From Welwitschia mirabilis (lineage: Eukaryota > Gnetophyta > Gnetopsida > Welwitschiales): a stretch of 64,000 nucleotides of DNA. The translations under genes and the position numbers were made by a program. Positions 1-11,529 of the stretch are shown in pieces; the first letter of the stretch is position 1; each line of letters opens with the position of its first letter. A model generated the notes under the pieces. That model did no database searches and was not told the DNA's origin. It saw only the letters and a program-made list of their open reading frames with translations. Location of the stretch: positions 125,727,923-125,791,922 of the forward strand of contig JBOZIK010000001.1 in NCBI GenBank assembly GCA_051453625.1. Reading direction: 5' to 3'.

Positions 1-695
1 GTCTTTGTCATTCTCTTGGTTTGGACTATATTAAGGAAGAACTCTCTAATTTCCTTGTCTAAGAATCTACCTTTTGCTGCCAATATCCATTTCCACCCTA
101 TTGTATTCACCTTGTACATCATTGTACTGTCCATCTAGATTAATACCTACTCAAAAGATTTTTCAACTAGAAATTGTGCCTTTTGGATAGCAGCTTTTCT
201 GATTTCTTCCTTTTCTCACTTCTTCCTTCTTCTCAGGAGTATCTTTTGGTTGTTCAGCAGCAACATAATGATGGTCACAAATGCGTGATAGGTGTAGAAG
301 GCTCTGAAGGCTTCCTTAATCATTTAAGGGACCTTCACAAAGATGATGCCACTACAAAAACATATATGCCATGTTAATGTTTCATAGAACCCTGTCATTG
401 AGTTCACATTAGAGGAGAGGAATGGTAAAAATATTAAGTGATTCTATGAGAGAAAAGACATGATATTCAAGTAGTATCCCTTCCCTATTCTACAAATACA
501 CAGGCCATCATAAAGGTATTCAGCGGGTAATGAAAGCAATGAAAATTCTGTATACATTAAGCTGCCCGAGCACTGCACTGAAAGAAGCAAAGATAAATTG
601 AATAGAAAAACATTAAGAGTTTAAGACCAGTGCCTAGAGCTATTAGTTTGCTCATTTTAGTAAGTGCCTTCCTCTAATGAGCATATCATAAAAGA
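1..695. other. Anonymous sequence, no gene recognised
   Basis: Mixed-composition sequence without a long reading frame. Around 200-375 there is a pyrimidine-rich tract ending in CAG followed by a short open stretch on the plus strand that ends in a stop at about 377. It could be an intron/exon edge of a decayed gene related to the coding-like block that starts near 700, but I recognise no protein family. Confidence 0.3.
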
Positions 696-699
696 AAAT

Positions 700-1600
700 T
701 AAAAACTGAGGATGGCTAGCAGACTAACCTGTCAAATTTTAAAGGAAGGGCATGGGGGAGTACATCTGATACCAATTTCAGATGGCATGGACACAGACAC
801 GACTTATGATGGTGCACAGTGGGCAGCAAATAATAGGAGGAAGGTTTAGTTGAACAAGCTTACATTACTTAAGAGACCAGACAGAAACAGGTTTTCAAAT
901 ACATACATGTTGATGATATTTATTTATGAATATCATGGAAGGAAAAAGACTTTTGGCGAGTTTGAGGAAAATAACATGTCAGCTTTTTATGAGGGACTTC
1001 ATTACATTGACAGACAAGAAGCAGAGGCACAAGAAAAAGGAAACCAACTTTATCCACGTATTAAGCCTGATGTCGTTCCTCAAAAAAGGGAAACACACAT
1101 AAATGCTTTTCTGATGGCAACGGTTATCAAAATAACAGCTTTGAAAAGGAAGTAATAGATTATGATAATATTAAGCTTCTTGTGAACAACAAACCTGACC
1201 ATTCACTTGCTATTTCAAATGCAATTACAAAGATAGATAATAATGGAAACTCATCCAATAGTGAGATGATTGTTCTGTTGCGACGGCTCAAACCAAGGAT
1301 TCTATAAAGATTAAACTTAATTCTTCTTCCAAAAGTTCAATTTTTGAAAAGAGGGAGAAGATCCAAGAAAATGAAGCAAAGATGTAGGCTTGGGCTTTGT
1401 ATGAGAAGTATGCATTTGATTTTGATGAATTCTCAGCCACTGATAAATTAAGAAGTCAATAGAACCCTAGAAGGAAGAGTGACAATTCCATCAAAATAAG
1501 GAAAGCATGGAAAGTACTAAAGATGATTATAAGAGCACTAGTAGGTCGCTAGATGCTCAAGGTTGTAATGGGAAGGAAGCCAAAAGGACTGAACCATGGT
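700..1600 (+). pseudogene. Decayed coding-like stretch, family not recognised
   Basis: An open frame of about 100 codons (850-1155) is rich in charged residues and reads like real protein (for example KRPDRNRF, EYHGRKKTFGEFEENN, YPRIKPDVVPQKRETH). Near 1105 the coding character continues in another frame (SDGNGYQNNSFEKEVIDYDN), and further on in a third (SSIFEKREKIQENEAK, YEKYAFDFDEFSATDKLRSQ). This indicates one protein interrupted by frameshifts and stops. The frame also extends upstream of 850 (DGMDTDTTYDGAQWAANNRRK), cut by a stop just before 850. No introns are obvious, so a processed or captured copy is possible. I do not recognise the family; the lysine- and asparagine-rich text suggests a nuclear or disordered protein, which is only an impression. 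Confidence 0.4.
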
Positions 1601-3300
1601 GTGGAATGGTCGGAGTGATGTGATATTATAACAGTTGCAGCGTGTCACTAGGTCATATCTAGGCAATGAAAAGTAATGATGCCTTAATTGCTACCTTTGT
1701 TGTTAGGTGACACTAGGCGGTGGCAGTCACTATTTAGGGTTCCATCGCAATTTGCACCACTCGGTGATGCATGTAGCAATGGTCATCATTCAAGTTGATG
1801 TCGTGACTTGTGTCATTAGGTGATGGATGTAAAGGTGGTCCTACTCAACATTTAAAAAGCTAGCCAAGCTAAAAGGTTAGCAACGTGAAAAATGAAGTTG
1901 TGTAGGTGAGTTGGAGACTAGTTGCCAAAAAGTCCTTAATGAAATAAAATTTAAACAAACATTTTTCAAATATGACATATCTTTAATTACTAAAACATCA
2001 TTAAAACATACTTAATGCTAGAATAATATGATTAAAAGATGTAAAATACTTTTTTGTGGTCATTTTTTCAACACTACCAAACTAAGAAAGAACAATTATA
2101 ACTAGGTTTGGTATTCCATTTCAACATGCAAATTAGAGTACAACAATAGTTCCCTATGTAAAAAATTAAATTATGTTAATAAAACTATAAGAATATCATA
2201 AAAAATTGATTTTCGAACAAGATCAAAGTAAAGTTTCTAATTTGCATCTACAACCTAGATCTAGGATTTTCTTGTCATGATGTAACTTCAGTAACGTTTA
2301 CCTCTTCATTTTAATAAACAACTAAACAAACTTGAATTAGATCCAAGAGTTAGGTAGAAATTTTTTGCTTGAATGAGAAGCTCATGTCAACCTGGGAGAA
2401 TTACTATTTATTTATTTTTTTCCTTACAAGATAGCAAGATTTTTAATCTAACACCGTTAGCAATCACCTTGAAAACCATGCCACTAAATTCTAATAAGTA
2501 TAAATCAATAGATTAGTTAACATGGTAACATAATATAAATCTATGACATTTGTAAGTTAATTTTGTGATAAAAAGTAATAAATACCATATTGATTAGATT
2601 TGCATTTCACAATAAATACAAAAAAAACAATTTTATAGTTTGAAGACTTTTTCAAGACACTCTTTTGTAAAACATTGGCAAAAAGTGCGTAAAAGTCAGC
2701 AAAATAAAAAAACAGCTACTAATCGCATGTTAGTTGGAAAAAAAATGTCAGGAAGACTTTGAGAAAGTTAGCTTCATTAGGCCAGGGCTACTAGTTGCCT
2801 CCCTTTTATCCACTGGTCCTATTGCAAGATTGTCGCTCCTTGCGTCGCTAGGCAACAGTAAATAGCAATGGCTTAAGAAATGGGGCAGATCAAGATTTTT
2901 ACAAATATTCATCTTCCTCTAGTTCAGATATATTACAGCATGGGGTAAAAAAGTTTTGATTGGAGCACATTATGTAGTGGAAAAGCTTCCTTTAAAGACA
3001 ATTAACCAAACTAGAGAAAGAACTAACTAAAAACATTGTACCACATGCGCCTCTTTATGATGTAGATATAGAGAGGAGTAGTACAACATGATTTTCAAAG
3101 AGCTAACAGAGGTCAGCCAACTTTTTAAAGGAGTAATCCATGATGTTGCAGATAATTCTCAAATGTATATGCTAAGCTTAGATCACGCCATTGTCAATTT
3201 TACAAGGTCTTATCATTTATTGAATCAGACTTGAAATGAACAGGAAAGCTAGCTATTTATAATTAGAGACAACAATTTCAAACTATTGTGCGTTACATAG
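1601..3300. other. AT-rich spacer with diverged GTCACTAGG-type motifs
   Basis: No coding frame. Between about 1,640 and 1,850 a motif resembling GTCACTAGGCGATGGCA recurs several times in degenerate form, and a related stretch lies at about 2,800-2,870. Similar motifs occur at 12,110-12,375 inside the putative LTR of the minus-strand gypsy element, so this may be a relic of a related LTR. The rest (1,900-2,780) is anonymous AT-rich DNA. Confidence 0.3.
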
Positions 3301-3343
3301 GTGCTCTTCCCAAGCAAGACAGGGTGCTCTTCCCAAGCAAGAC
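3301..3343. repeat. Two tandem copies of a 23-bp unit
   Basis: The string GTGCTCTTCCCAAGCAAGAC occurs twice, 23 bp apart, with no mismatch, so the duplication is recent or a slippage product. Confidence 0.85.
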
Positions 3344-3596
3344 CCGGTTCAAAAACCATTGTGCCCATAGCAAATGACACTTCAACAACCTACATTGGAA
3401 TTCATCTGGACAAAGTCAAATCACACCACCTAATCATATAGAATGTGGGTTGGGAACCTATCTTTTAAGCAACCACTTGCATCAACATGGCATTCCCAAG
3501 ACATAGCACTACAAAGACATCGTTTTTTAAGCTCAAAGGCTGCAACCATGAGCAAGCATAGGATACCTCTAAAAAGGTACCTTACAGTTGTTGCAC

Positions 3597-3597
<1 letters not shown>

Positions 3598-3630
<33 letters not shown>

Positions 3631-3631
3631 A
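3598..3631. repeat. (ATT)n microsatellite
   Basis: About eleven ATT/TTA units in a row, giving poly-Leu or poly-Ile/Asn strings in translation. It is a plain trinucleotide repeat. Confidence 0.95.
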
Positions 3632-4082
3632 TATTTATAGAAACAACTAAGCACTTCTTTTGATTAATCTGGCTCAACACAGACACCTCACAGGATCGAT
3701 TCAAATCTATGATAGCAAGTACATTGAATCTGGGCAACTTATAACTCAAGAAGTCATCTGCAACAAGTGGAAAGTAAAAATGAAAATTGACTACCATAGT
3801 ACTATTTAAGAGGCGAATCCTCATCTTCCTCCTCAATATTACTACTAATAAGATTTTAGGTGATCACAATGTTCTCCCTCTTTCAAGGGGTCTATTAGGT
3901 GAAGTTGTTTCACTAGGGTGGAGCCTTGTCTTAAAGAATCACTTTTAAAGCAAGCTTTTAAACATTGCCTATTGACATGAAAGTTCTCTTGAGTGGTAAT
4001 GCATGGTACAAACAAAGCAATTAGGGTAATTTTTTGCAATACAATATGGTCATCACCATCTAGACATAAGCTTATGATGAAA
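3632..4082. other. Anonymous spacer
   Basis: No recognisable coding or structural feature. It lies just beyond the integrase end of the minus-strand gypsy element, so it may be the element's non-coding 3' region, but no LTR was recognised here. Confidence 0.3.
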
Positions 4083-4362
4083 CATATTGGTTTTAGTGTT
4101 AAATAAGAGTACTAAGTAGCCAAGTGCAAAGTGCTTGGGTCAGATATGTTTGTCATGATAATATTTAGCTTAGGCCTTGGTGTCTATAAAACTAGTGGGT
4201 AATAGCTTGTATCCTTTTATGAATCATATTGGCCTTAGTGTTAAATAAGAGTACTAAGTAGCGAAGTGCAAAGTGCTTGGGTCAAATCTGTTTGTCATGA
4301 TAATATTTAGCTCGGGCCTCTGTGTCTATAGAACTAGTGGGTAATAACTTGGATCCTTTTCT
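4083..4362. repeat. 142-bp direct tandem duplication
   Basis: Two adjacent copies (4,083-4,224 and 4,225 to about 4,362) begin with CATATTGG and share long identical runs such as TTAGTGTTAAATAAGAG and AAGTGCAAAGTGCTTGGGTC. They differ at about a dozen positions, mostly transitions. The duplication sits immediately 3' of the integrase region of the minus-strand gypsy element. Confidence 0.9.
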
Positions 4363-4449
4363 GAGCAAAATGTTGAATCTGGAGAAGGCCATTTTAAAGA
4401 TTAGATTCCTAGTCTACTAGTTTCAAACTATGACAAGCCGTAAAGGAAG

Positions 4450-5110
4450 AAAAAGTAATATTAGCTACAAGTATAGAAGATTTGCCATATACCAATTCCT
4501 AAGTCGATAAACAACGAGAATTACACCAAGCTATTCTACAAGACCAAAGAACATCATTAAACTTTAAAGCTAAGTTCTTACGGGAAGAGCTAACAATTTT
4601 CTGAAGTATATTTTTAATTTCTCTATTAGCATTTTTCAACTTGTCCATTTGTTTGAGAAGGGTAAGCATGTCCTTGATCACTAATAAGAATTCTAGGGGA
4701 ACCAAAATAGGAGAAAAAATGGGGTTCGATAAAACAACAAATAGTCAAAGCATCATTACTTATGTTAGGAATGGTTTGCACCCATTTAGTGACATAGTCA
4801 ATGGCAACCAATTTGCATTTCTTTTTGCAAGATGGGAGGGTTTAACAGTTCAATAAAATCGATTCCCTAACAATCAAATGGCTGACACTCAATGATGGGT
4901 TGAAGTAGCATATCCTCCTTATGAGTTAACCCTCTGAATTTCTGACAAGCTTCACGTTCTTGAGAAATTCATAAGAATCATGGAAAAGGAAAGGCCAATA
5001 AAATCCTATATGGAGAATTCTCATAACTCTCCTTTCCACTAAAATGTCCTCCACCAACTCCTCCATGGCATAGTTGAATGATTTGTTGTTGGTCCCACAC
5101 CGGGATACAT
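4450..5110 (-). pseudogene. Integrase fragment of the minus-strand gypsy element
   Basis: The N-terminal zinc-binding region is visible as QQQIIQLCHGGVGGHFSGKE, matching the HHCC-region text of Athila-type integrases. The catalytic core follows: VAIDYVTKWVQTIPNISNDA, then YFGSPRILISDQGHAYPSQ and TNGQVEK. The later helix reads NREIKNILQKIVSSSRKNLA followed by LKFNDVLWSCRIAW. In functional integrases these carry the D,D-35-E triad; here the core is broken by frameshifts and an internal deletion after ISDQGH. The protein inserts element cDNA into chromosomes; this copy cannot. Confidence 0.85.
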
Positions 5111-5364
5111 CCCCTCATGATCTAATATTTGCATCTTATATATAAGAAAGGAGAGACCCATTCATATTCACTTATTCTATGGAGAAATACTTATGTTGAC
5201 ATGGAGTCCAAGTAGGAAGTGTTCTAAAGGTGATAAGATAATTAAGAGTATCTGCATACCACGGATTAGGGTAGTTTGAATATTGTTCTTTTAATTCTAC
5301 ACAAGCAAGAGATGTTCACCAAGGAATTCACCTTTGATAACCAAGGATTCAGTGGAAGAAAATG

Positions 5365-6545
5365 AAAGAGGGAAGAAAGAAAGATGATCAGCTACAACAT
5401 TCTCTTTTCCAACTTTGTCTATTATGGTAAGGTTGAACTCTTAGAGCAATAACGTTCATCTTACAAGGCAACCTTCCATAGTTGCTTTGGTCATGAGATT
5501 ACAAATGGCTAAGTGATAAGTGTACATGTTGGCGTGATATTGTAATAGATGATGGCGAAACTCCTAAAGGGAATGGACAATTGCTAGTAACTCTTTTTCT
5601 GTAACTATACAATTGAGTTAAGCACCGACAAGACTTTTTCTAGCATAGACAATTTCTGCCGTCTTATTGCTCCAGGACTCCACCAATANNNNNNNNNNNN
5701 NNNNNNNNNNNNNNNNNNNNNNNNNNNNNNNNNNNNNNNNNNNNNNNNNNNNNNNNNNNNNNNNNNNNNNNNNNNNNNNNNNNNNNNNNNNNNNNNNNNN
5801 NNNNNNNNNNNNNNNNNNNNNNNNNNNNNNNNNNNNNNNNNNNNNNNNNNNNNNNNNNNNNNNNNNNNNNNNNNNNNNNNNNNNNNNNNNNNNNNNNNNN
5901 NNNNNNNNNNNNNNNNNNNNNNNNNNNNNNNNNNNNNNNNNNNNNNNNNNNNNNNNNNNNNNNNNNNNNNNNNNNNNNNNNNNNNNNNNNNNNNNNNNNN
6001 NNNNNNNNNNNNNNNNNNNNNNNNNNNNNNNNNNNNNNNNNNNNNNNNNNNNNNNNNNNNNNNNNNNNNNNNNNNNNNNNNNNNNNNNNNNNNNNNNNNN
6101 NNNNNNNNNNNNNNNNNNNNNNNNNNNNNNNNNNNNNNNNNNNNNNNNNNNNNNNNNNNNNNNNNNNNNNNNNNNNNNNNNNNNNNNNNNNNNNNNNNNN
6201 NNNNNNNNNNNNNNNNNNNNNNNNNNNNNNNNNNNNNNNNNNNNNNNNNNNNNNNNNNNNNNNNNNNNNNNNNNNNNNNNNNNNNNNNNNNNNNNNNNNN
6301 NNNNNNNNNNNNNNNNNNNNNNNNNNNNNNNNNNNNNNNNNNNNNNNNNNNNNNNNNNNNNNNNNNNNNNNNNNNNNNNNNNNNNNNNNNNNNNNNNNNN
6401 NNNNNNNNNNNNNNNNNNNNNNNNNNNNNNNNNNNNNNNNNNNNNNNNNNNNNNNNNNNNNNNNNNNNNNNNNNNNNACCGATATGGCCCAATTAGAATG
6501 GGTGCAATTGAGATTTTCTCTTTTAGAATTTGAAATTTTCTTGAA
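5365..6545 (-). pseudogene. RNase H region of the minus-strand gypsy element, interrupted by N
   Basis: To the right of the N run the frame reads FQILKEKISIAPILIGPYR, the start of gypsy RNase H. To the left it resumes with IGGVLEQ, then (after a frameshift) VTEKELLAIVHSL, and ends with EFNLTIIDKVGKENVVADHL, the classic end of plant gypsy RNase H before integrase. Stops occur between these blocks. In intact relatives only about 15-20 residues separate the two sides of the N run, although 789 N are written. Confidence 0.8.
5689..6477. other. Assembly gap (789 N)
   Basis: Run of N inside the RNase H region of the gypsy element. Long open frames crossing it are artefacts of translating N. Confidence 1.
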
Positions 6546-7335
6546 ATAAACTAGTCCATTCAAATTTGATGTCCTTCTCTAACATTGATGAAGAGTTTTG
6601 TAAACTTGTCAAGTTTTTATAAACCTCTTATAAAATCTAACATCGCCTAAGAAGGATCTAGTTTGTTTAAAATTAGTCAAAGGTGCCCTATTCTTGATGA
6701 CTCAAACTTTTGAAGGGTCAACTTCAATCCCTTGTTTTGATCCTATATGGCCAAGGACTATTTTGTTCAGAACCAAAGAATACACTTTTCTCCCAACTCA
6801 GTTTCAAGCCAGTTTGTATGCATCTATCCAACAACTCTTTCTCGTCTTTCTAAGGTTTGGTCAAAAGAATCTTGCCCTAAAGAAAAATCATCTGTAAAGG
6901 CTTCAATGCATTCTTCCAACATATCAATAAAGTTGCCTAAGATAGCCCTTTGAAAGGTTCTTAGAGCATTACACAAGTAAAGTGGCATTCATCTGTAAGC
7001 ATAAGTTCGAAATTGTGAGATAACAGTGGTCTTGGATTAGTCCTCATCTATCATGGAGACTTGGCTGTATCCACTATAACCATCTAAAAAACAACAATGT
7101 TAATGTCCTTACAACTGATCCAAATTTTGATCTAACAATGGTAAGGAGACATTCTGTTTCTTTGTATGTTCGTTAAGTTTCCAAAAATCAATGCATCCTC
7201 TCCATTTCCTTCTTTCTTAGGAACTACAATTAAAATACTAACCCATTCACTATCCACAATAGTGTAAATGATATTAGCATCAAATAATTTAATGATTTCT
7301 TCCTTAATGACTTGCCATAATAATGGCTTCAATCT
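6545..7335 (-). pseudogene. Reverse transcriptase region of the minus-strand gypsy element
   Basis: The amino end reads VIKEEIIKLFDANIIYTIVD followed by SEWVSILIVVPKKEG, equivalent to the conserved 'KLLDAGIIYPISDS.WVSPVQVVPKK' entry of Athila RT. Further on, near 6,890-6,920, comes EECIEAFTDDFSLGQDSFDQ, the YxDD-type palm motif with the first Asp of DD kept, then the LSWEK-type thumb motif. Frameshifts separate the blocks. RT copies element RNA into cDNA; this copy is inactivated. Confidence 0.85.
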
Positions 7336-8059
7336 TTTTGAAGTTGTCTTATAAGCTTAGTGTTTTCCTCTAGATAGGTTTTATGTTAAACAATTTTGGG
7401 ATAAATGCGAAATAAATCTTTAGTGTCCATCCAAAAGCTTGAACCTTGTTTGTTAACACATCAATTACTTGGGCTTCTTCAATTTTAGATAAAGTTGATG
7501 AGATAATCAAAGACTAACTAAGGTCACCATGAACAAAGATGTAACTAAGATTGTTAAGCAATTCTTTTAGCTCTGGTTGATGAGTAGGAATCTCCACTCC
7601 TTCCTCTGAGATACACTTATAGGGGTATTTCAAATTTTGCCTTCTTTCAGATTTAGAAATGTTTTTTTGATCTTCCTTAGGAGGGACAAATGTTCTTTTC
7701 AAATCTCCATTTAATTAACAAAGGATTGGAAGAGTTTAAAGATGATTAGATGGCAATGTCTTCATGACTAGCATGAACTAAAGAAGGGATAAATTTGAAA
7801 AGAGTTGAAATTCAAATCTCTTCAAAGGTTCTAGATGAAATTAAGTTGGAATCTTTGATCATGGAATCTATCACCTCAAAAAGTTCATCTGTCACTTCTG
7901 CTTTTTCAGCTGTATCAAAGACTAATATTGAATTTTTGATTTCCAAAAGATAGTATCATTATTATTGTTGTTGTGTTGATGATGCAAGGGGTTGTAGCAC
8001 AAAAAGGTCTACCTAGAATCAATGGACATCCAACTTCTTTTGCTACTTGTAGGTCAACA
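7336..8059 (-). pseudogene. Protease-RT linker of the gypsy polyprotein
   Basis: Minus-strand text around 7,514-7,702 includes QPELKELLNNLSYIFVHGD, matching the linker that precedes RT in Athila polyproteins ('ELKPLPSHLKYAFLG'). The remainder is too decayed to place residue by residue. Confidence 0.6.
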
Positions 8060-8290
8060 AAACCAGCTACGTAAAATCATTTATCAATTTGGAGTGCAAG
8101 GTCCTTAATAATTCCTACTAGTTTTGTAACAAACATCTCTACTAATTCTAATATTATGTCAGTAGGTTGCAACCTTTCGTCCAATTGCAATCGTTTTGCT
8201 ATGTGAAAGGGCATGACATTAACACTTGCTCTTAAGTCAATTAAACATTTCCTCACCTTTTGACTTCCCTGCAAAATCACACTTACGATA
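8060..8290 (-). pseudogene. Aspartic protease of the minus-strand gypsy element
   Basis: The frame reads CLIDLRASVNVMPFHIAKRL and then EMFVTKLVGIIKDLALQID. It corresponds to 'DLGASVNLMP' and 'VEDVLVKVD' of plant Ty3/gypsy proteases. The active-site triad D-L-G is D-L-R here, so the catalytic Asp is kept but the following Gly is changed. The enzyme would cut the gag-pol polyprotein. Confidence 0.85.
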
Positions 8291-8999
8291 GTCGCTCCCG
8301 AATTCTTATATTAGGGTGCTTTATTAGCTAGGAAAGAAGTTGTGCTTTGGGCCATAAATACCTTCTTTGGCATGGCGCCATTTCTTTTTCCTAGTTACTA
8401 AGTCCCTCCAAACTCTAGCATACTATATGCTATCCTAAAGTTTTTTTTTTCTAAAAGAGGTGAGTTTTCTTTATTTCTCTTAGATACCCATCATATATCG
8501 AAGTTCACTTCAAACACTTGGTCCAAGAAGTTGGTTCTTCATCAACTTTTGTTTTACTACTATGGTAAAATGCTAAGGTAAGCACGTTGGTCTAAGTTGA
8601 TTGTAGGAGCAATTTCTTTAACATCATCTTCACTTTTTTGTCCACTTAGTTAATTGGATTTTTAGGATTTGTGTTTGTCCCTCTTCATGTCACTCTGTTC
8701 ACATTAGCTCTTTTAGCATAAGATTGTGAAGGGATTGTTCCTTATATCCATTGATCATGCAAAATTGTTTGCTGCAAGATTTTCTCCATTTTTTGTTTGT
8801 CTCTTGTGTTTGTTCATCAAGACCATCCGCAGTAGACTTCAATACATCTTACTCTTAATTGTCACTGGCATTGCTTCTCTGGGCATTGTTACTGGAAGAT
8901 TGGAACCGAGATTTAAATGCTCTCCTAAAATCTCCTATAGCTTGTGGGTTAGATTGAGGATTGAAAGCACAAACTTCTTCAAAAATGAGTTCTTTACAA

Positions 9000-10440
9000 G
9001 TGGCAAAAGCTAGACATTGTTCAGTTTATGATCTACAAAGCCAACATGAAACTACATGAGATCTGGAGCTAGACATCTTTTCAATTTCTTTTAAGATTTT
9101 TATATCCTTTAGTTTTGAAAGAACTTTTCTTATGGTTGAATGAAGGGATTCAATTAAGGATGCTACTTCTTGAGTGGATACTATTGTTTGAGGGTGTTTA
9201 ATAGCTTTGACTTCATTCATCAACTTCCTTACTAATTAAGTTTTGGTTTTTGTTTGAGTTGTTGCACATGTTTTACTCATTTCAAAAGTTGTTCTAATTC
9301 TTCCCAAGTAGTTATAGGGTCCTTATCCACGATGTCCCCCCACTTGCAAAATCAACCATTTGACTAGTTCGAGGGTTAAGTCATTCCTGAAAAGAGCCTA
9401 AGTTTGGTATGATTGGAATGCATTGCTTGGGTTTTGAGGAACAAAACCTATGAATAATTCAAAAGCTACAGAATAAGCTTCCTCGTCGTTTTGTTTGAAT
9501 CCACCCACTCATTTTNNNNNNNNNNNNNNNNNNNNNNNNNNNNNNNNNNNNNNNNNNNNNNNNNNNNNNNNNNNNNNNNNNNNNNNNNNNNNNNNNNNNN
9601 NNNNNNNNNNNNNNNNNNNNNNNNNNNNNNNNNNNNNNNNNNNNNNNNNNNNNNNNNNNNNNNNNNNNNNNNNNNNNNNNNNNNNNNNNNNNNNNNNNNN
9701 NNNNNNNNNNNNNNNNNNNNNNNNNNNNNNNNNNNNNNNNNNNNNNNNNNNNNNNNNNNNNNNNNNNNNNNNNNNNNNNNNNNNNNNNNNNNNNNNNNNN
9801 NNNNNNNNNNNNNNNNNNNNNNNNNNNNNNNNNNNNNNNNNNNNNNNNNNNNNNNNNNNNNNNNNNNNNNNNNNNNNNNNNNNNNNNNNNNNNNNNNNNN
9901 NNNNNNNNNNNNNNNNNNNNNNNNNNNNNNNNNNNNNNNNNNNNNNNNNNNNNNNNNNNNNNNNNNNNNNNNNNNNNNNNNNNNNNNNNNNNNNNNNNNN
10001 NNNNNNNNNNNNNNNNNNNNNNNNNNNNNNNNNNNNNNNNNNNNNNNNNNNNNNNNNNNNNNNNNNNNNNNNNNNNNNNNNNNNNNNNNNNNNNNNNNNN
10101 NNNNNNNNNNNNNNNNNTTCTGGCTAGTCATGTGTTGTTTCATAAAGGCCGCACACATCCCATCCCAAGTGCAAATGCTATCATTGTGTAGAGAGTAAAC
10201 CACATTTTTGGTTTATCCCTAAAAGTAAGCGAAAAGACTTTTAAGAAGGTTCTATCTGTCACATCGTTTTCAGCAATTTTAGCAATTTAATCTGTTTCAA
10301 TAAGGTGACTATAAGGACCTTCATTATCATAACCATGACATGTAGGATAAATAAAAAGATTACAAATTTCTACATCCTCTCTAGCTGGAAGAAGAATTGG
10401 ACTATTAGCCCTACTTTTGTGATTTAGCAATTAGTCTTCT
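9000..10440 (-). pseudogene. gag region of the minus-strand gypsy element, interrupted by N
   Basis: The amino part reads PILLPAREDVEICN, then NEGPYSHLIETD, DRTFLKVFSLTFRDKPKMW and YSLHNDSICTWDGMCAAFMK, the hallmark capsid text of plant gypsy gag ('LRDKA..W..SLP..SI.TWEEL...FL'). On the other side of the N run the carboxyl part includes a CWLC zinc-knuckle-like motif followed by FNPQSNPQ-type text. Several frames are used, so it is decayed. Confidence 0.75.
9516..10117. other. Assembly gap (602 N)
   Basis: Run of N in the middle of the gag region; long frames across it are artefacts. Confidence 1.
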
Positions 10441-10443
10441 AAT

Positions 10444-10835
10444 TGTTAGAAAAATGTAGTAGAGTAAAAGCAAAATGCAAACATCAACACAACAAATTTA
10501 TGTGGAAAACCCAATGTGGGGAAAAACCACGGAAGCAATGCAGAGCTCTCTATTAGAATGAAAAAGGCAAAGACACAAGCCATCCTCAATAGCCAATATT
10601 GCAACTCTTGACTCCCACACACCTTATGACGTTCCATGCCTCTATTTCCTTTATATAGATTTTCTTTTAGGGTAGAAGCCCTAACTCTAACTTCTAGAAC
10701 TTTCTAGATTACCCCATTAGACTTCCCTTCTCCGTTTAATATTAAATTATAACAAGAAAGGAACTATATAAAAATATATAAAGTCAAACTACAAAGGAAT
10801 AAATAAAATCAAGAGATTTGGATTCACTTCCAATA
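10444..10835 (-). mobile_element. Solo LTR, Ty1/copia-like, nested in gag leader
   Basis: The plus strand starts with TGTTAG at 10,444 and ends with CCAATA at 10,835 (a TG...CA LTR with the last C changed to T). It is flanked on both sides by the 5-bp target duplication CTAAT (10,439-10,443 and 10,836-10,840). On the minus strand it has a TATA box (CTATATAAAGG, about 10,650) and ends with the GGTTTTCCACATAAA...TTTTCTAACA text typical of copia-type LTR 3' ends. No internal genes are present, so it arose by recombination between LTRs. Confidence 0.8.
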
Positions 10836-10840
10836 CTAAT

Positions 10841-11509
10841 GAGACATTAGGGCCTGTTGAAGTACTCATTTTGTTATTTAAGGGGCCAGTTACTAAATCC
10901 TAGTTGGAGGAGAAGTTTAATAAGTGCAAATGTAGGTAAATTGGATATGGGGGAAAATTGATCATTATCAGGAATTTCTTTAGGTTCTCTGCTATAACGT
11001 TTGGCTTAAGTCAAAGGGTTTAAATGAGGGGCTTCATGTTGATGCACTAAAACAAGAGGGTTCTTGGTACAAATATTCTCTTTGCAAATGTGACCTACGA
11101 TCACAAGATTTTATGAAATCAAATACTCCTTCCTTAATGTTTTCTCTAATCAATCTTTGAACACTGTTCAACCCTCAAGGCATATGATGACATGTATGTG
11201 GTGGCTACTGCAAGTTTTTGTTAGGGCAAAATGAAAACACAAAGAACAGCAAAATTTTTGCTCCACCAGATGCTAGATGCAACAATGCACAAGGCCTCAA
11301 TCACCAAGATCATACTAGGTAGTTTTATTAAAGAAAAGCACAGACCACGAAAGGGTAGGGTAATCAAAGTTGAATAGAGTTTGTCAACAAATCCCTTCCT
11401 TTATTCACTAAGTAAATTTACCAAGAATACAAAACAAAGCATGGAAGACCCAACCTTGCTTGTAGCCTTGGTTGAGGATCTTCTTTCCTCTAGAAGACCT
11501 ACTTGGCTT
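10841..11509 (-). other. Leader region between primer site and gag of the gypsy element
   Basis: No conserved coding text. The position between the primer-binding site and the gag start fits the long untranslated leader of Athila-type elements. Confidence 0.5.
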
Positions 11510-11526
11510 CCTCATCAACGGCACCA
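11510..11526 (-). promoter_or_regulatory. Primer-binding site (tRNA-Asp type)
   Basis: The minus strand reads TGGTGCCGTTGATGAGG, differing from the Athila tRNA-Asp primer site TGGCGCCGTTGCCGGGG at only a few bases. It is separated by TTT from a CACA terminus of the adjoining LTR, the usual spacing. It primes minus-strand cDNA synthesis. Confidence 0.75.
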
Positions 11527-11529
11527 AAA

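Noticed and set aside
3680-3720. GGATCGATTCAAATCTATGATAG resembling a tRNA T-arm
   Set aside because: No matching acceptor, D-arm or anticodon arm in the surrounding 80 bases on either strand.
5605-6563. Open frames of nearly 300 codons on both strands
   Set aside because: They consist almost wholly of N (5,689-6,477). The same holds for the frames spanning 9,466-10,203, 30,916-31,140 and 63,332-63,893.
8726-9013. 95-codon plus-strand frame
   Set aside because: It is antisense to the gag region of the minus-strand gypsy element, whose text is recognisable, and has no motif of its own.
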